From Actinomortierella ambigua (Eukaryota > Mortierellomycota > Mortierellomycetes > Mortierellales > Mortierellaceae), in the NCBI GenBank assembly GCA_016098155.1, contig JAAAJB010000323.1:1-40973 (forward strand): DNA of 40,973 nt, read 5' to 3'. The position numbers and the translations under genes were made by a program. The notes below the pieces were generated by a model. It ran no database searches, had not been told where the DNA came from, and saw only the letters and a program-made list of their open reading frames with translations. Within the stretch, counting starts at the first letter, position 1. The number at the start of each line of letters is the position of its first letter. Shown in pieces: positions 20,236 through 33,000 of this stretch.

Positions 20236-22954
20236 TTATACCCCTCCCCAAAGGCTACCTCCACCACCGCCCTGCGGAGCTTGTGCTTGATCGGCCCCGC
20301 TGCCGCCGCCTTGGCTACCAGGAGGTCGTACCATCATGTGTGTCTTGACACCAGGGATCTGGGGCGCCATCCGGTTTTTGGGATGATTCGGGTGTAATGA
20401 TCTCTTCTGAGACTTGGCTCCAAGCGACGATGTTGTGGACATGGTCGAAGAGGCGCTCGTCATGCTGGACATGGGTGTCGTCGACATGGACTGACTGCTG
20501 AAATTTGGGGACGGATACGCAGCAGCATTGGCGGCCGGTGTATACGGCGACATATTGGCCAAGGACGGCGAATGACAGTCACCACTCTGCGGAGGTGGCG
20601 ACAGAGCCGATTGCCATCCGCCAGCAGCAGCAGCAGCAGCCGACGCGTCGGGCTGGCGCGGACCCTCGCCCGAGCTACGTCCTCCAATATCGGCAACGGC
20701 GCCTCCATCAATCTCCCGGATCAAGCCTTCCAATTGGTTCACTACCAGGTCAAGACTCTGTTGACGATCATCGGGCCGCTCGCTCCATGCCTGCTGGTAG
20801 AAGCGGATAAAACCCTCTGGCGTGCCTGGCACGGGCTTCTCGCGACCGGGCAGATATGTGGGCGAGCCACCAAAAGGATAATGGCCACTCGTGATCTGCC
20901 AGCTGACCACGCCCAACGCAAAGATGTCGCACCGCACGTCAAAACGTGGATGCTTCGCCGGCAGACGCTCCGGGGCCATGAACGCCCAAACACCAGCCAC
21001 TTCCTGACTCGAAAAATCGCGGTTGCTCTGCGCGACTTTTGAAAGACCGAAATCGGTGAGCAAGGCGCGGAAACGTCGGTGTGGGTCATCCCTGACCACG
21101 TCGATCAACACGTTCTTCGGGTGCAGATCGCCGTGATGGAAGCCGTTGCTGAACAGGTGGTGCAGGCCCTGAGCAACGTCCAATGCCAGCAGCATCTTCT
21201 CCTTCCACGACAGGTTGGTCTCGGCCGGCGCCATCACCTGGCCATGCTTGTCCTTGGTCGGGTAGACGCGCTTGAGCAACGATGTCAAGTCGCCTTGCTC
21301 GTAAAAATGCATGACCATATACCGCTCGCCATCGCGTTGGCCTGTGCCAGATCGCGTCGAGATGCCATAAAAGCGGACAATGTTTTCATGGCCGTTGCAT
21401 CGGTTCATGATCAGTACCTGCGGTGGTGCACAGCAGTGCAAAAGTTGTGTTTTTTTTCAATGCACAGGAAACAAAAGAACGTTCCAGTCAGTTGGGATAA
21501 AAAAAGATCCGAGGTTCCCAGGACGTTTGAACCCTGGCATGACTTCGTGTGACGAAAAGTTAAAATAACTTCTCTCCTACTGAACGAAAGGAAGAGAAGA
21601 GAAGAGAAGAGAAAGAAAACAAACAAAAAGAGGGGGCACCCTGTTCATGCACATCTTGGAATCCGCCCCCCTCCCCCCCCCCAAAAAATATATCGGTTGT
21701 TGTCCTACTTACCTCCTTGTTGAACAAGTCTTCTTGCGTGGTGCGGCCAGGCTTGACGACCTTGTTGATCAACGACTTGAGGATGACATGGGTGTTCTGG
21801 GGCTGCCACCAAACCTTTCGGATTTGGCCGTTACCTCCCTTAAACGCCATCTGCCGATTGGTAAACTGGCTAAACTCATACTCGGGCACAGGCGGCAACT
21901 CATAGCGTACCTGAGGCTTGAAGAAGTTGAGCACCGTCGTCAGCTCATAGTCGGCATCCGGTTCCAACGGCGACAGGCCCAGATTGACTAGTGGATCTTC
22001 ACCAAGCTGGTTTACTGGCATCAAATACTGCTGCTGAAGTTGCTGCTGGAAAGCATGGTGGAGCGGTAGCGGTTGCTGTTGCTGCTGCTGCTGCTGCTGT
22101 TGCTGTTGCTGCTGTTGGCGAAGCTGCTGGTGAGGTAGCAGCAGCTGCTTGTGTGCAGCATCATGACCATAGCCGTAGGCATGGGGTGCTCCTCCTCCTC
22201 CTCCTCCTCCTACGTTGCCTCCTCCTACGTGACCATGCTGTGGATGGTGACCGGCCATCACCGCAGGTGGACGAGACGGCGAGGAAGGCGAAGCCCCTGA
22301 GCTTCCTTCAGAGCTCAGTCCAGACTTGGAATCATCCATCATGAGAGAGGGCATGGCCGACGAGTCGCCGGAGATAGAGGTCAGTGGCATCGTTGAGTTT
22401 GTACCTGATCCAGAGCTACCAGGGACAATCCATCCGGGAGGCTGTACACTGCCAACAGGACCTCCCGGCACACCGCCTCCTGCCGCAGATGTGAGGGCTG
22501 AGGGAGAATGCCGAGGCTGAGGCTGCACAAACGGTTGCGGCTGCTGATGTTGGAAAGGCAGAGGGGTGCCTGGGTATTGTTGTTGTGGAAGAGGATACCC
22601 AGGTGGAGGGGTAAAGAATGGCTGCTGTTGCTGAGGCTGTTGAGCACCAAGGAAGGGATACTGTTGTTGCTGCTGTGGAGGAAAACTCTGCTGCTGTTGC
22701 TGGTTGTTGTTAAAGTGTTGCTGTTGACCGTGTTGATTGTGAGCATTTTGCTGTTGCTGGTAAGGGTGTTTTAGGATTTGATTGTCACTGCACTGCATCG
22801 AGTCATTGGTGGAAAAGTTTGACGAGATGGTCAAATCCGGCATGGCTGACGAGTCGTAACCCGCCGCTGGAGTCGTTTGACCGAATCCAGCGGCGTTAAA
22901 GCCCCCTTGATGAGGCACTTGGAAACCATTGTTGTAGTAGGGCTGTTGGGACAT
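20236..22954 (-). CDS. Protein kinase with long poly-Gln N-terminus and HGD catalytic loop
   Basis: Exons on the minus strand: 22954..21713 and 21417..20236, encoding 807 aa. Residues ~1-350 are low complexity, very rich in Gln, Pro and Gly, with a CAG-type Gln tract at about 22071-22120. The kinase domain follows. A Gly-rich strand (KGGNGQIRKVWW) and VILKSL (Lys ~393) close exon 1. Exon 2 has HENIVRFYGI, GFHHGDLHPKNVLID (catalytic Asp ~511), LLTDFGLSK, WAFMAPERL and DIFALGVVSWQITSGHYPFG. Lys, Asp and DFG are present, so activity is plausible, but Gly replaces the usual Arg of HRD. Such loops occur in tyrosine-kinase-like families expanded in early-diverging fungi. The C-terminal ~170 residues are Ser/Pro/Gly-rich. 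I chose the ATG at 22954 (MSQQPYYNNG). An in-frame ATG at 23242 would add ~96 residues of untranslated-leader character. Confidence 0.82.
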
Positions 22955-25635
22955 GCCAGTGGTGAAGTAGAGGGGATGATGATGTGGAATGAGAAGAGAA
23001 AAGGGATAAAAGACAAGAGGCTGAATGAGCACCGCGAAGGTAGACCAAAGTGAGCCAAAGTGTGGTTGACGAGACGGGGGGGGGAGTGAAGGGGAGAAAG
23101 TGCACGCACGTAAAAAGTTTTTCTGTGACATGCAGATGTGTCCACACCTGGCGTTCCCACCCTGTCCACTTTGCGGTATAAATGAAGTGCGACAGCGAAA
23201 CCGACCAAAGTGAGCCCTTGTCCACCATGCACCAAGCACCAATGGAGCCGAGGAAGGTACTATTGAGGTAACCTTGAACAGGCAAGCAACAAAGATGACG
23301 ATGGAGAGGAGCCAGACATTTCTTCACCCCCATACACCACCTCCCTTTCCTTTGTTCGCACTCTCTCGCCACATCACCATGGTCTCTGTGGGCATTTTTT
23401 TTCCCTCGTGCCAAAAATACACGGCGAGTCACCCGAAGTACAAAAAAGAAATCCACGATCAGTGTAGTATACTAGATGGGGCCCTGATAATCACTCCATC
23501 GAGAAGCGCGAGACACGCGATCCGCGGGAGGTAAAAAAAAAAAAAAAATCAAACACACATCTATGCAACCAACAGCACAAGCGTCAAAACGCACACGCTC
23601 AGGCCCGATGATCCCCCCGCGGACGTGTTAGTATTTGAACGCGGAAGCAGGGCATCCGTCAGCATCCACCACCCATTGTTGCCATAATCATATGCATATG
23701 GGGATGCCCCCTCTCTTATCACCATCTACACTATAAGGACCATCGAAAGTCAATCCATCATGCATTTTTCTTGCTTTCTGTGGCGTGGGGGCCCGTTTGC
23801 ATACTCCATGCGATCTGAGCAAACAACATCGAGTATTTTGAGAGCACTCTATGCAAACAAAGTTAAGTCATTCACATTATTGTTTGATTCAAGTCGGGAA
23901 AAACCAAAGAGCGATGAGTTTGTATTCTTTTTCAAGGCAATGGTCTCCCCCAGTCACTAGAGCGTATACATACTACAAGAACGACTGTCAAACCACTTGA
24001 TCAGGCGGTTGGGAATGTCCTACTCTTTTTTTTTTTTTTTTTTTTTTCTCTTGGAACAGTCTCAAAGTCTTAGTGGAAGCGCAGAGCGTTGGAAGCTGGA
24101 CAGGCAGGACGGCAAAAATGTGTAAACGCGTTAACAATGCCTCTTCACCCCTATCTTTTTTTTTTACCCCTGCCTGTACTGCAGTTTGTTGCAGAGATAC
24201 CTTGGAATTGTGGGAAAGATCGTCCTGACAACCACAAATCGGGTTTTTGGAGAGTTGCACATGCATTATTGGGCTTTAGTCTAGTTCTTGGCCAAGGTGA
24301 ACGTTACAATGAAGTGTAATATTCCACACGCCTTCCCTTCCTACCCTGGTGCGCTCGTCTCAACAAAGCCTGTCACTGCCACACGACGGACAAATAAGAA
24401 TAAAGGTACAAGCTTTTTTTTTCTTTTTTTACTTTGATTGACAAGAACCCCGTGTAGAGGTCAATTGGAGTGTGAGATCAGAGGCAAATAAAGAAACGTA
24501 GTATGTGGGGGTGCTGTGAGAGAACAAAGTGTAATGTACGAGGTACAAAGAAACGAATGAAAGAGGGGAAAAATAGTAGTAAAGAGAGTATCTTTGTACA
24601 GCGAATCTTAGTAACTCTTGGCGCAAACTTTGGAATGCGCCAGGAAGATCTCGGATAGAGCCGTCACCGATCTTTCACACACTTTGGACAGCCGCTTCAG
24701 TCAAGCGAGTGGGGTAATTGTCGAGTAGTTATGAGAGGAAGGACTGATTGGTTGGTTGTCAGGAAAATGTCATCCACCACCAGGATATTCAAGAGGATCA
24801 AGGAACGGCTGTGAAACAAGCGAGAGAGACCTTTCTACGGTTATTATCGCGGCGGTGGAGAGGGCGTAAAAGGAGAGGACGATGAAAGGATGAAGAGGGA
24901 ATTGAGGTGACGAGGCGGAAGTACTGAGGGGATTGTGGGTGGATGGGGTGGGGCGTCCAGATTTTATAAAGGATAGTTCTCATGCCTCAGGGATGACTGG
25001 TAATCGCCTCGGGCGTATCTAGTTGGTCTGTGCTTTCGTTTACTCTTCTTCCAAACACCATCAACCGAGCTACTCGGCCAATGGTCCGACCTGGGCACAA
25101 AAGAAAGACATGGCGTACGAGTAGCATCGTCATATTCGACTTTCTGTTTGTGTAGACAAGTGAACCTGAGGATTTATCTACCTCTGGGTTAACTCAGGGT
25201 CTGGCAACACCAATGAATGAAAAACGGGAAAAAGTAGTGCGCGCAGAAATCCAAAGATGCACATGGTTCATGTGGTCACCACGGGATACCGCATCTAATG
25301 CGTGAGGGAGGGTTGTGATCTTGTGTGGAATACAGGGGAGGGGTGGAGGAACGAAATTTGCGATCTGCTTAGCGGAGAAGTTGATCGTATCTCATGACAA
25401 CAGCATAGTATGCTTCTATGACTTGAGGAAGCTGGAGAAGGGATGAGTGCGACTTTTTGGAGGGGCGCGACCATGATTTTTTCTTTCTTTGGGGCGCGAC
25501 CATGGCCATACAAAATTCGGAGGAGTGGGAGTCAAATCTTCACCCCTTAACAGAGTTCGCTCCGCATAGCCCGGAGATGCATCGAGCTCGATTTAATCTG
25601 GCATTCTCTACAATACACCAACCATCGAATCAACC
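22955..25635. other. 2.7-kb intergenic region
   Basis: Should contain the 5' leader and promoter of the kinase gene and the promoter of the complex I subunit gene. It holds an A-run at about 23533-23548, a T-run of ~23 at about 24026-24048 and smaller ones at 24157 and 24413-24430. No reading frame exceeds ~100 codons with recognisable content. The frame at 23760-23960 has no domain. I see no RNA gene. Confidence 0.5.
25462..25504. promoter_or_regulatory. Direct repeat GGGGCGCGACCATG upstream of complex I subunit gene
   Basis: The 14-mer GGGGCGCGACCATG occurs at 25462-25475 and again at 25491-25504, with the starts 29 bp apart and a T-rich spacer between. The second copy ends ~130 bp before the ATG at 25636. 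The position suits a promoter element recognised by a transcription factor. No function is shown by the sequence itself. Confidence 0.4.
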
Positions 25636-26343
25636 ATGCCTCTTGTTGGAACTGTTGCCGGATTCGCCACCTTTGGTGTCGCTGCTCGTGCTGTCGCTCT
25701 CTCCATCCAGCGCCGTGAGATCACCAGCGGTAATTACCCCTAGCATCCTCCATTCAGCGACACATTTTTCTCCCTACGCTGGGGTATTCCCTCGTCACTT
25801 TTCAGCGCGACATATTCTTGACTGCTTCAACTGTGGGCTGAGTGTTGCATCCTGGCAGTTATCCTGGAGCGACTCCACGAGAGCATTTCGACTGAAAACC
25901 AATGTATAATTAGCAAGGTCCAGGGCGACACAAGTGGACTGTGCTGGATGGCAGATCAACACCTTTAGGAGCACTACAAAGCAATGCGGATCGAAATCAT
26001 GGGAACAGCATTAATGTGCAAGAAGGGCGGACTATCGCAGAGGACTGATGACTGACGGAAATCAGAAGTATCTGGTCATCTTGATAAACCTCTCTTGGAT
26101 CAGCCAGCAAGTCAGGAGCTCGCTTCTTCTACAGCAATCATTTAACTGACCCCTTTCCCTTTCCATTTCACGACGTATCTTCTTCTAGGCCTGGGCGCTT
26201 ACGCTGCCTCTGCTGCTGCTCTTGGCAGCGTCGGTTACTTTGTCTACGGTGTTGAGCAGCGCCAGAACGATCTGCTGAAGGAGCGCAAGGAGGTCTTGAT
26301 CGCCAACCGTGCACGACGATTGGCTACTGACGAGTCGGCATAA
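25636..26343 (+). CDS. Small membrane protein, probable mitochondrial complex I accessory subunit
   Basis: Exons: 25636..25729 and 26189..26343, encoding 82 aa. The single intron is 459 nt, long for this window, with a GTAATT donor and CTAG acceptor. Residues ~4-22 (VGTVAGFATFGVAARAVAL) and ~33-51 (GAYAASAAALGSVGYFVYG) are two short hydrophobic segments separated by QRREITS. A charged C-terminus follows: VEQRQNDLLKERKEVLIANR. This two-helix plan with a G-Y-F/W-x-x-G-V-E-x-R-Q turn and a coiled basic tail resembles the fungal '14 kDa' subunit of NADH:ubiquinone oxidoreductase (NDUFC2-like). Codon use is strongly biased (GCC, GTC, CGT), consistent with high expression. The assignment is from overall pattern and could be wrong about the exact subunit. 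Convergent with the ABC transporter gene. Confidence 0.6.
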
Positions 26344-26730
26344 GCAGCTCGGAAGTTGCTCCCCCACTTCTGACTCCTTGTTTACTTTCAGCCTTCTCTT
26401 CCTTTTTTGGCCCAGACAACATCCTCTCGCAAACCTCAGTTCATCTGTTCCTCTCATCCAACCGATGGCAAAACACTGGGCACTGGGGGCCAAGGGGGAC
26501 TGCCAAGGAATGATACCTCTTCATTGTTGTTACCTTCACTCTCTCTTCTTTTCTTTTTTGTCCGATGTACAAACCATCACTATTTGACATTATTCTCACC
26601 CTTCCTCTGTAACAGAAAACCAACAATTAAAAAAGCACCGATAGACACGTTGGGATAAAAAAAAACACAGAAATTGTCTATACTCTTCTATCATGAGAGC
26701 ACCTCTATAATCTGCTTGTTGATATTTTTC
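26344..26730. other. Convergent 3' flanks
   Basis: Holds 3' untranslated sequence of the complex I-type gene (plus) and the ABC transporter (minus). Pyrimidine-rich, with A-runs near 26657. No gene seen. Confidence 0.55.
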
Positions 26731-29713
26731 TTACGATTGGGCCAAGGTCGATGAGCTGCTTGTCGAGCCTTGATTTGGATCCTGATGCTCGGTTGGATGA
26801 TGAGTATCGGAGGTAATTAGACACGGCTGTACCTTCCATCCACCGTGACCATCGAGGACAACCTTTTGCTCGTGATACTGTTCCAACATGGCATTGTGGC
26901 TCACGGTGATACATGTGATCTCCAAGAGCTGGCACTGCTTAAACATCTCATGTTCCGAAGTGGTATCCATGGAGCAAGTGGCCTCATCGAGAACTAAAAG
27001 AAAGACGAAAAAAAGGGCGAAACAGAGTATTAGCGAACTGTAACAAGCGTGTCGATAAAACCATGACGACAAAAAGAAAAAAAAAAACACTTACTAGCAA
27101 ACATGGGTCGTGCATAAAAGATGCGAGCAAAAGCAAGCTTCTGCTGCTCACCAGGTGAGAGCATACGCGACCATTCGGTCGTGTATTCGAGATCATAGTC
27201 TTCCACCTCATCCAATAGATGTGCCAATCGGGCCTGACGCAAGGCCTTGGCCAAGCTGATGTCGCTGACACCGCTGGCAAGGTGCCTGTGCGGATAAACC
27301 AGTTGTTCGCGCAGCGAGCCATACGGAATGTATGGCGTCTGCGGTAAATAGATCATCTCCGTCCGATACAGTCGTGGCAGCACCACCTGTCCACGATGCG
27401 CCGGCCACAGACCACTCATTACACGTAGGATTGACGTCTTGCCTGCGCCGTTGGGGCCTACGATCATTGTGTTGCGACCGTGTTCAAAATTGAATGTAAA
27501 GTCTAAGTTTTCGACCCAATGAGATCGAATGAGACATACAAAAAAGAGTGTGGAGAAAACTTTTGTCAGCTTTCCTTCCTATCCTCGTAGAAGAATTGAC
27601 GAAACTATACGTTAACAACCATTCTGTTTTTCTTACTCTTAACAACAGCATCGCCGCTGGGGGTATCAAATGAGATGGATTCAAAGCGAATTGTGCCTTC
27701 GTTTCTATATGACCATGACGGGCAGTATAAACACAAAAATTGTTAGCCAGACCAGCAGTACCATTTTGGATGATATTCAAGTTTTGAGCTTTGAACAAGA
27801 AGGGTTTGCAGTTGATGCTCGATGTCTTACGAGAGAGTCTCTTCGTACGGAAAGTCGATGGCAATATTATCCATTTCAGTATTCAGTTCATCAAGGGCTT
27901 CCATCAGCTGACCCAGACGGGCAGTGTAGCCAGCCACGTCGGCAAAGCTCGATGCAAGTTTGACGATGGTAGTCATTCGATAGATGAGATACATGGACAC
28001 GAAAGAAATCTAAAAGTCAAATGTGTAATCCAAACCAAAGGTGATTGTGATCCAAGGTCAGCAACAGTCCTCGCAAATGGTCGAGAACAGCTGTGGCTAA
28101 GACTAGTACAGATCGATGGCGTCATCTGCTCTACCTTGCTGATCAGTGAGGAGAGCTCTGCTGGCTTCATGTCACTGTACACGCCTAAGAAGATTGGGAT
28201 GGCAATGATTATGTAGCTCAAGATAGATCCAAGGTAGGCAACGCTCTGCGTCACAACTAGAGAAAGCAGATAGACGGAAAAGAAGATGAGTTTCATCTGT
28301 CCATCACATGTTCAATTCTAACACTCGGAGGGATCCAAAGAGGGAGAAACACGCTCACTTACATTCTAACGGAAACTCCTTGTAGACGACGTTGCGTTGG
28401 TAAACAAGCAATACATCCAGCGACTTGTCGACACTATCCTTGGCCTCCTCCTCGCCATGACTAAAGGCGATCGACTCTGCAAACTGCCGGATACGCATAT
28501 GTAAAAATCGGAAGTAGCCCTCCGCAGACTCCTTGTCGAAAATGGCGTCGACAATCGGGTTGATGACCAGTCGCGTGCCAAACGTGCTGATAAAGAAATA
28601 GATATAGATCGCCAATGGTCCCAAGTACCCCGCCAGAGCCCAGCATTGGTAGGTATAGTAAATGATCAAGACAGGAGTGATGATAAGCTCTTCGCATAAC
28701 TTGCGAAGTGCATCGGTCAGCTTGTCGATATCCTGGGTGATACGCTGATCTCTTTTTGCCGTCGGAAAATAAGGGAGAGGAGACATCAGCATCAGTCGAC
28801 AAACTCAAGTCACTATTAGTGATAACCACGTGGATACATGCATGCTTGAGGAGGATGAAGGGGAGAGGATAAACATACGGGTTGTCAACGTTCTCATGCA
28901 TCATAAGAATGCGGTATAACAGCTTTGGCTGCACGTAGAGCTTGTGGAAGTGAAGCGTGAGTACTCTGCGGCCCTCCAACTGCAACAGTGAGCCGACAAA
29001 CTTGACCACACTCTTGCCCTAGTTATCAAGTGGAGGAGAACGCTCGGTGAGCTCCAAGATACGTACTTTTCCTGTGCCCTCCTTTCACCCTTCAATTCTT
29101 TCTCCAATGTACTTCCCAGAAAAACCACACGTACCAAGCCAGCCAGCATGACAATGATGAGCGACGAGACCAGCACGGTGACAAACGGTGCAAACTCCTG
29201 ATCCATTAGCACCTTGAAGAACCTCGACGGGATGGTGCCTGAAAAGTAGACAATCACCTCGTTGACGCCGCACACACCAACCATCGCCAGATAGAGCATC
29301 AGCACCCGTGAGGGCGGGGTAAAGAGGATCCTCGCCAGTCGCCGGAACCGTCTCATAAACTGTCGATCAAACTGGTACACTTCTGGTCGTTTGGGCGGCA
29401 CCATGCCCAAATCGCCTGCTGCAGGCTTGCCGAGCGAGTCAAGACTAGCTCGACTCGCGCCCCGGGAATGCTGGCCGCCTCCACTACTACTTCCCCCGAC
29501 TCCAGTGTCCGCCCCTCTCGACCCTGCGGACGATGGCCTTCGACGACGCTGTCTGGACCAGAGGGGTGAGACGGTACTGTGCAGCTTGTCGGCCAGGCGG
29601 CGGAATGCATTGCGCCGTGGAGCATGAGTCGGAGGGTACCCACCAGTCGGGCCGGGGGATCCATCCGAATCTGCATGAGGATCGCCATCCTCTGTTGGTA
29701 GAAGTCTATACAT
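26731..29713 (-). CDS. ABCD4-like ABC half-transporter (putative cobalamin exporter of lysosome/vacuole)
   Basis: Exons on the minus strand: 29713..29135, 29018..28879, 28751..28363, 28256..28135, 28009..27831, 27704..27637, 27502..27095, 26993..26731, encoding 715 aa. All seven introns are GT..AG and every join keeps frame. After a ~100-residue basic, Ser/Gly-rich N-terminus comes a subfamily D membrane domain. [18 protein letters not shown] and the second-helix segments [19 protein letters not shown] and [16 protein letters not shown], then [17 protein letters not shown], match human ABCD4 more closely than the peroxisomal fatty-acyl importers. The nucleotide-binding domain has Walker [10 protein letters not shown] (~508-516), signature LSPGEQQ (~607-613), Walker B ILDEAT (~629-634) and H-loop VSHN. 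As a half-transporter it must dimerise. ABCD4 moves vitamin B12 from the lysosome to the cytosol; the same role here is an inference. The start at 29713 ([11 protein letters not shown]) follows untranslated-type sequence. Confidence 0.85.
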
Positions 29714-30063
29714 TGAGGGAAGCGACGAAGAACAAGAGTGGGGGCAGAAGAGAATAGGGAGGGGAAAAAAAAGAGACAAGGATCTTCTCCCCTCCGCCGC
29801 ACAGCCGGAGTTCAGAATTTGTGGAGGGAAATGTGCAGGTTCCCCCTCCCTCTGCACAGACAAAGGCAAACACAAAGATGGAAGATGCGCTTCATCGTTG
29901 GTCAGGTGCGCCTCGCTTGGCATAAACATGACTACATGTGGATATGGTTATTGCATACGAAGTGAAAAACAAAACTATCTAAAGAGAAATGACTACATGA
30001 TACACAAGGAAAAACAAACATGAGATGGATGAGAAATAACAACAAAAAAATAAGGCTAGATGA
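29714..30063. other. Spacer between ABC transporter start and deubiquitinase end
   Basis: Contains the ABC transporter promoter/leader and the deubiquitinase 3' untranslated region. No TATA box or other gene seen. Confidence 0.5.
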
Positions 30064-33000
30064 TTACAGAGCATTGGGCATCTTGTTTTTGGCCTTTTTG
30101 TTCTTCTTCAAGTGAGGCCTCAGAGTGTTGCGGACATCTTGCTCCTTCTGGAACTTATTGGCAGGCAAAGCACCCACAGCAGTGAAGGTCCTGTTCTTGT
30201 TCTTGACCTTCTTAACCTTGCCACGATCATAGTCGACATCGTACGCATCGGGGCGGTGGTGCTTCGGTTTGAGCGACTTCAAGATTGCCTCGCGGCCCTT
30301 GGCCACTTCCTCGCTCAGCGGTTGCTCCTCCCAGGTCGAGACCTTGCTACCCAACATGTGCTTGCTCTCGCCGAGGATAGCCGCCTTGACATCTGCACTC
30401 TTCGACAGGCTAGCTTCACGCTCCACCAGCTGCTGCAACTTCTCGCGCTTCGACGACGACGATTCGTTGTGGGAGACGACCACAGCTTGCGAGGCGGGTA
30501 TCCGTGGCTTGACTGTCCAGCCCTCTTGTTCCTCGGAATCACCGTCGTCCTTCTTCTTGAGCGACTCGTCCTGGCTATCGTCGTCATCGCTGCCATTCGA
30601 CGTCTGCGGCTTCTTCACTTCCACAGGCTTCGGCGACAGCACCGGCGACTTGCAAGCACCTTGCGACACGGTCCACGTGGATTCCAACGTCAACGAGGAG
30701 CGTCTAACCGGTGCCTGTTGCTTCTTGCCATTGGAGCTGTTGTTGTTACCGTTGTTGCTGTTGCCATTACCGTTCGCCACCGGCTTTTCGTCCAAGTCAG
30801 CAAGAGGGCTCTTGCCCAGGGCTACGCCAAACAGAGTGGGCGTCGTGGGTGAAGAAGAAGAAGAAGAAGAAGACTTGGTCGTCGTATCAAGAGACTGTGT
30901 GGCGAGTTCGTAGTCGTTCGACTTCTTCTTGGACACCTCGCCCTGAGATGGTTCCTTGCCTTCGTCCTCGGCCTGCGCGCGTAACCGCTCCAGCTTGCGC
31001 TGGCGCTTGAGTTCCTTCTTGCGGCGAATCCGCTCCTCCTTGCTGAGCTTGGACAGATCCTCACCGTTCTCCGCCAACTTTTGTTTCTTGTCGGCCGGTT
31101 TGGCGCCAAGCAGCGACGACCGGTCCACCTTGTCACCCAAATCATCCTCGTCGGGCCGCGGCCGCTTCTGTTGTGATACTGCTGCCTTGCTACTGTTATT
31201 GTTGTTGTTGATAAAACCATTCTGTTGAGTAGATGCCGCCTTGCCATTCGCATGAACACCGTTGGTGCCATTCGCAGCTGTCTTTTTGGCGCCTGGTTGG
31301 TCTAGAGTATAGAAAAGCATGTACGCGGACTGGTTCAATACTGTCTGAAGGCTCACGACGCTCACCTAAAAAATTCATTGACGAGAATAAAGTCTTTCGT
31401 TAGTATTCAACAAGTCTCAAGAAGCTCGCCTTCGCCTCCAACCTCACCTTGCCATACAAAGTCTCTAAATATGTAGTCAGAGATGCACTTACATGAGAGT
31501 CATTCATTGAATACCAAATGCCGTTCGAGCTCTTGACAAAACAATAGTAGTGTCCGCTATGACACGATCCGCCAGCGTGGACAAGGACAGCATACAGGCT
31601 ATACTTGAGATCAGGGTGGTTCTTGTTGGTGCTCATGACAGGGTTCAAGTCCAGTTTGGTGTCGAAGGAGACATGACGGTTGATCTTTTGACCGGTGAAA
31701 GTGAAACGCTTGAGGTGAACGGACAAAATCTTGGGTGCCTCGTAGATGGTCATTTGCTTCCGTGCATCTACTAGGGTCTTGCACTTGTCGCACTTGTACT
31801 GGTTGCTTTTGTTGAGGATCTCGGGCTTAATAAAATCGCGGAATGCCTTGTTCACGTTTTCAGCGCCTTTGATGTCCAAACTGATGTCCAGGTGCGTCTC
31901 AAAGGTGTTGGACTCATACCCGCACCGCATACACTTGATTTGACTCTGAAAGTATCCTCCAAAGATCTGGTGAATGGCGGTTGTCTCCTTGATCCGGTTG
32001 TCAAGTTTGCTGTTTGATCAATAGAAAGAGGATGTTAGCATCCCGTCTACCCCTGAACTGCGAGATTGAAAGAGAAGAATGTGGAGAACCCTTACCTGTC
32101 GTAGCCAACGAGACAGCTCTTCTGCAAGGCATCAACAAGGTATCGGGCAAACTCGTGCGAGTCCTCCTGACGACCGAGGCGGAACTGCTTTCCGATGTCT
32201 GATCAAAAGAAGACGATGTTGGAGAAGCCAGTACTTTGGATGGTGAGCCAAACCAGTGCTGCCAGAACATGCTTTTACATCAACTCCAGTGCCTGCCTAT
32301 AGCTCGCCCGACCTTTCCTAATGGAAACACAGAGCAGGTAGGAGTGTGTTCTCTGCCATGAAAATGCGACTTACTCTTCAGTCGACCAACAATGGCCTTT
32401 GGATAGATGGACTCGTTCATATTGTGCGAGAAGCAACGCATGACATGTTTCTCCAGCAAGCAAAGCGCGCAAAAGTTGGTCGTTTTGCCTGTATGACACG
32501 CACACACACACAACGAGAAGGAGAGAGAGAGGAGGAAAATCACCAGCACCAGGAAGCATGGCATGGTTAGAGAGACTGAGGTGCAAGTAAAAGATCGACG
32601 GTGGAGCTGAAAGACGATAGAGCGGAGCAATTGCGCTTACAAGAGCTGCTATGTTGGTTCGACAGCAGATAGTTGGCCAGGGGTGCGGTGTAAGTCAGAC
32701 ACTGAAGGACCGAGTTGAGGAAGCAGGTGTTGCCGAGGTTGCCGAGGCCAGGGCCAATGGGGCGAGGCTGAGGCCAGCTCAGCTGCACTTTGGCCTTGTT
32801 AAAAAGGATCTTGGAAGGGTAGCGAAAGCCGTTGGCATCCTCGGAGACTGCCGAGTTGGCGGAAAGGCCGTTGGAGACAGCACCGTTGCCACCAGAATAG
32901 GCAGGGGCTGGTGCAGAGCCGTTCTGTGCGACTGCAGATGCGTTGATAGGACGGTACTTCTTCTTCAGGCGCTCCTGCTTCAGGTCCACTCGGGTGGCCT

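Noticed and set aside
22955..23242. Upstream in-frame ATG extending the kinase by ~96 residues
   Set aside because: The added sequence has untranslated-leader character (pyrimidine runs, no low-complexity Gln/Gly bias), and ATG 22954 gives a natural start.
25457..25909. 150-codon plus-strand frame overlapping the complex I subunit promoter, exon 1 and intron
   Set aside because: It is in another frame from the strongly codon-biased exon 25636-25729 and runs through its splice donor. It has no recognisable content.
29714..29929. N-terminal extension of the ABC transporter from an upstream ATG
   Set aside because: The extra ~72 residues are not family-like and contain a pyrimidine-rich leader. 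[11 protein letters not shown] at 29713 is a better start.
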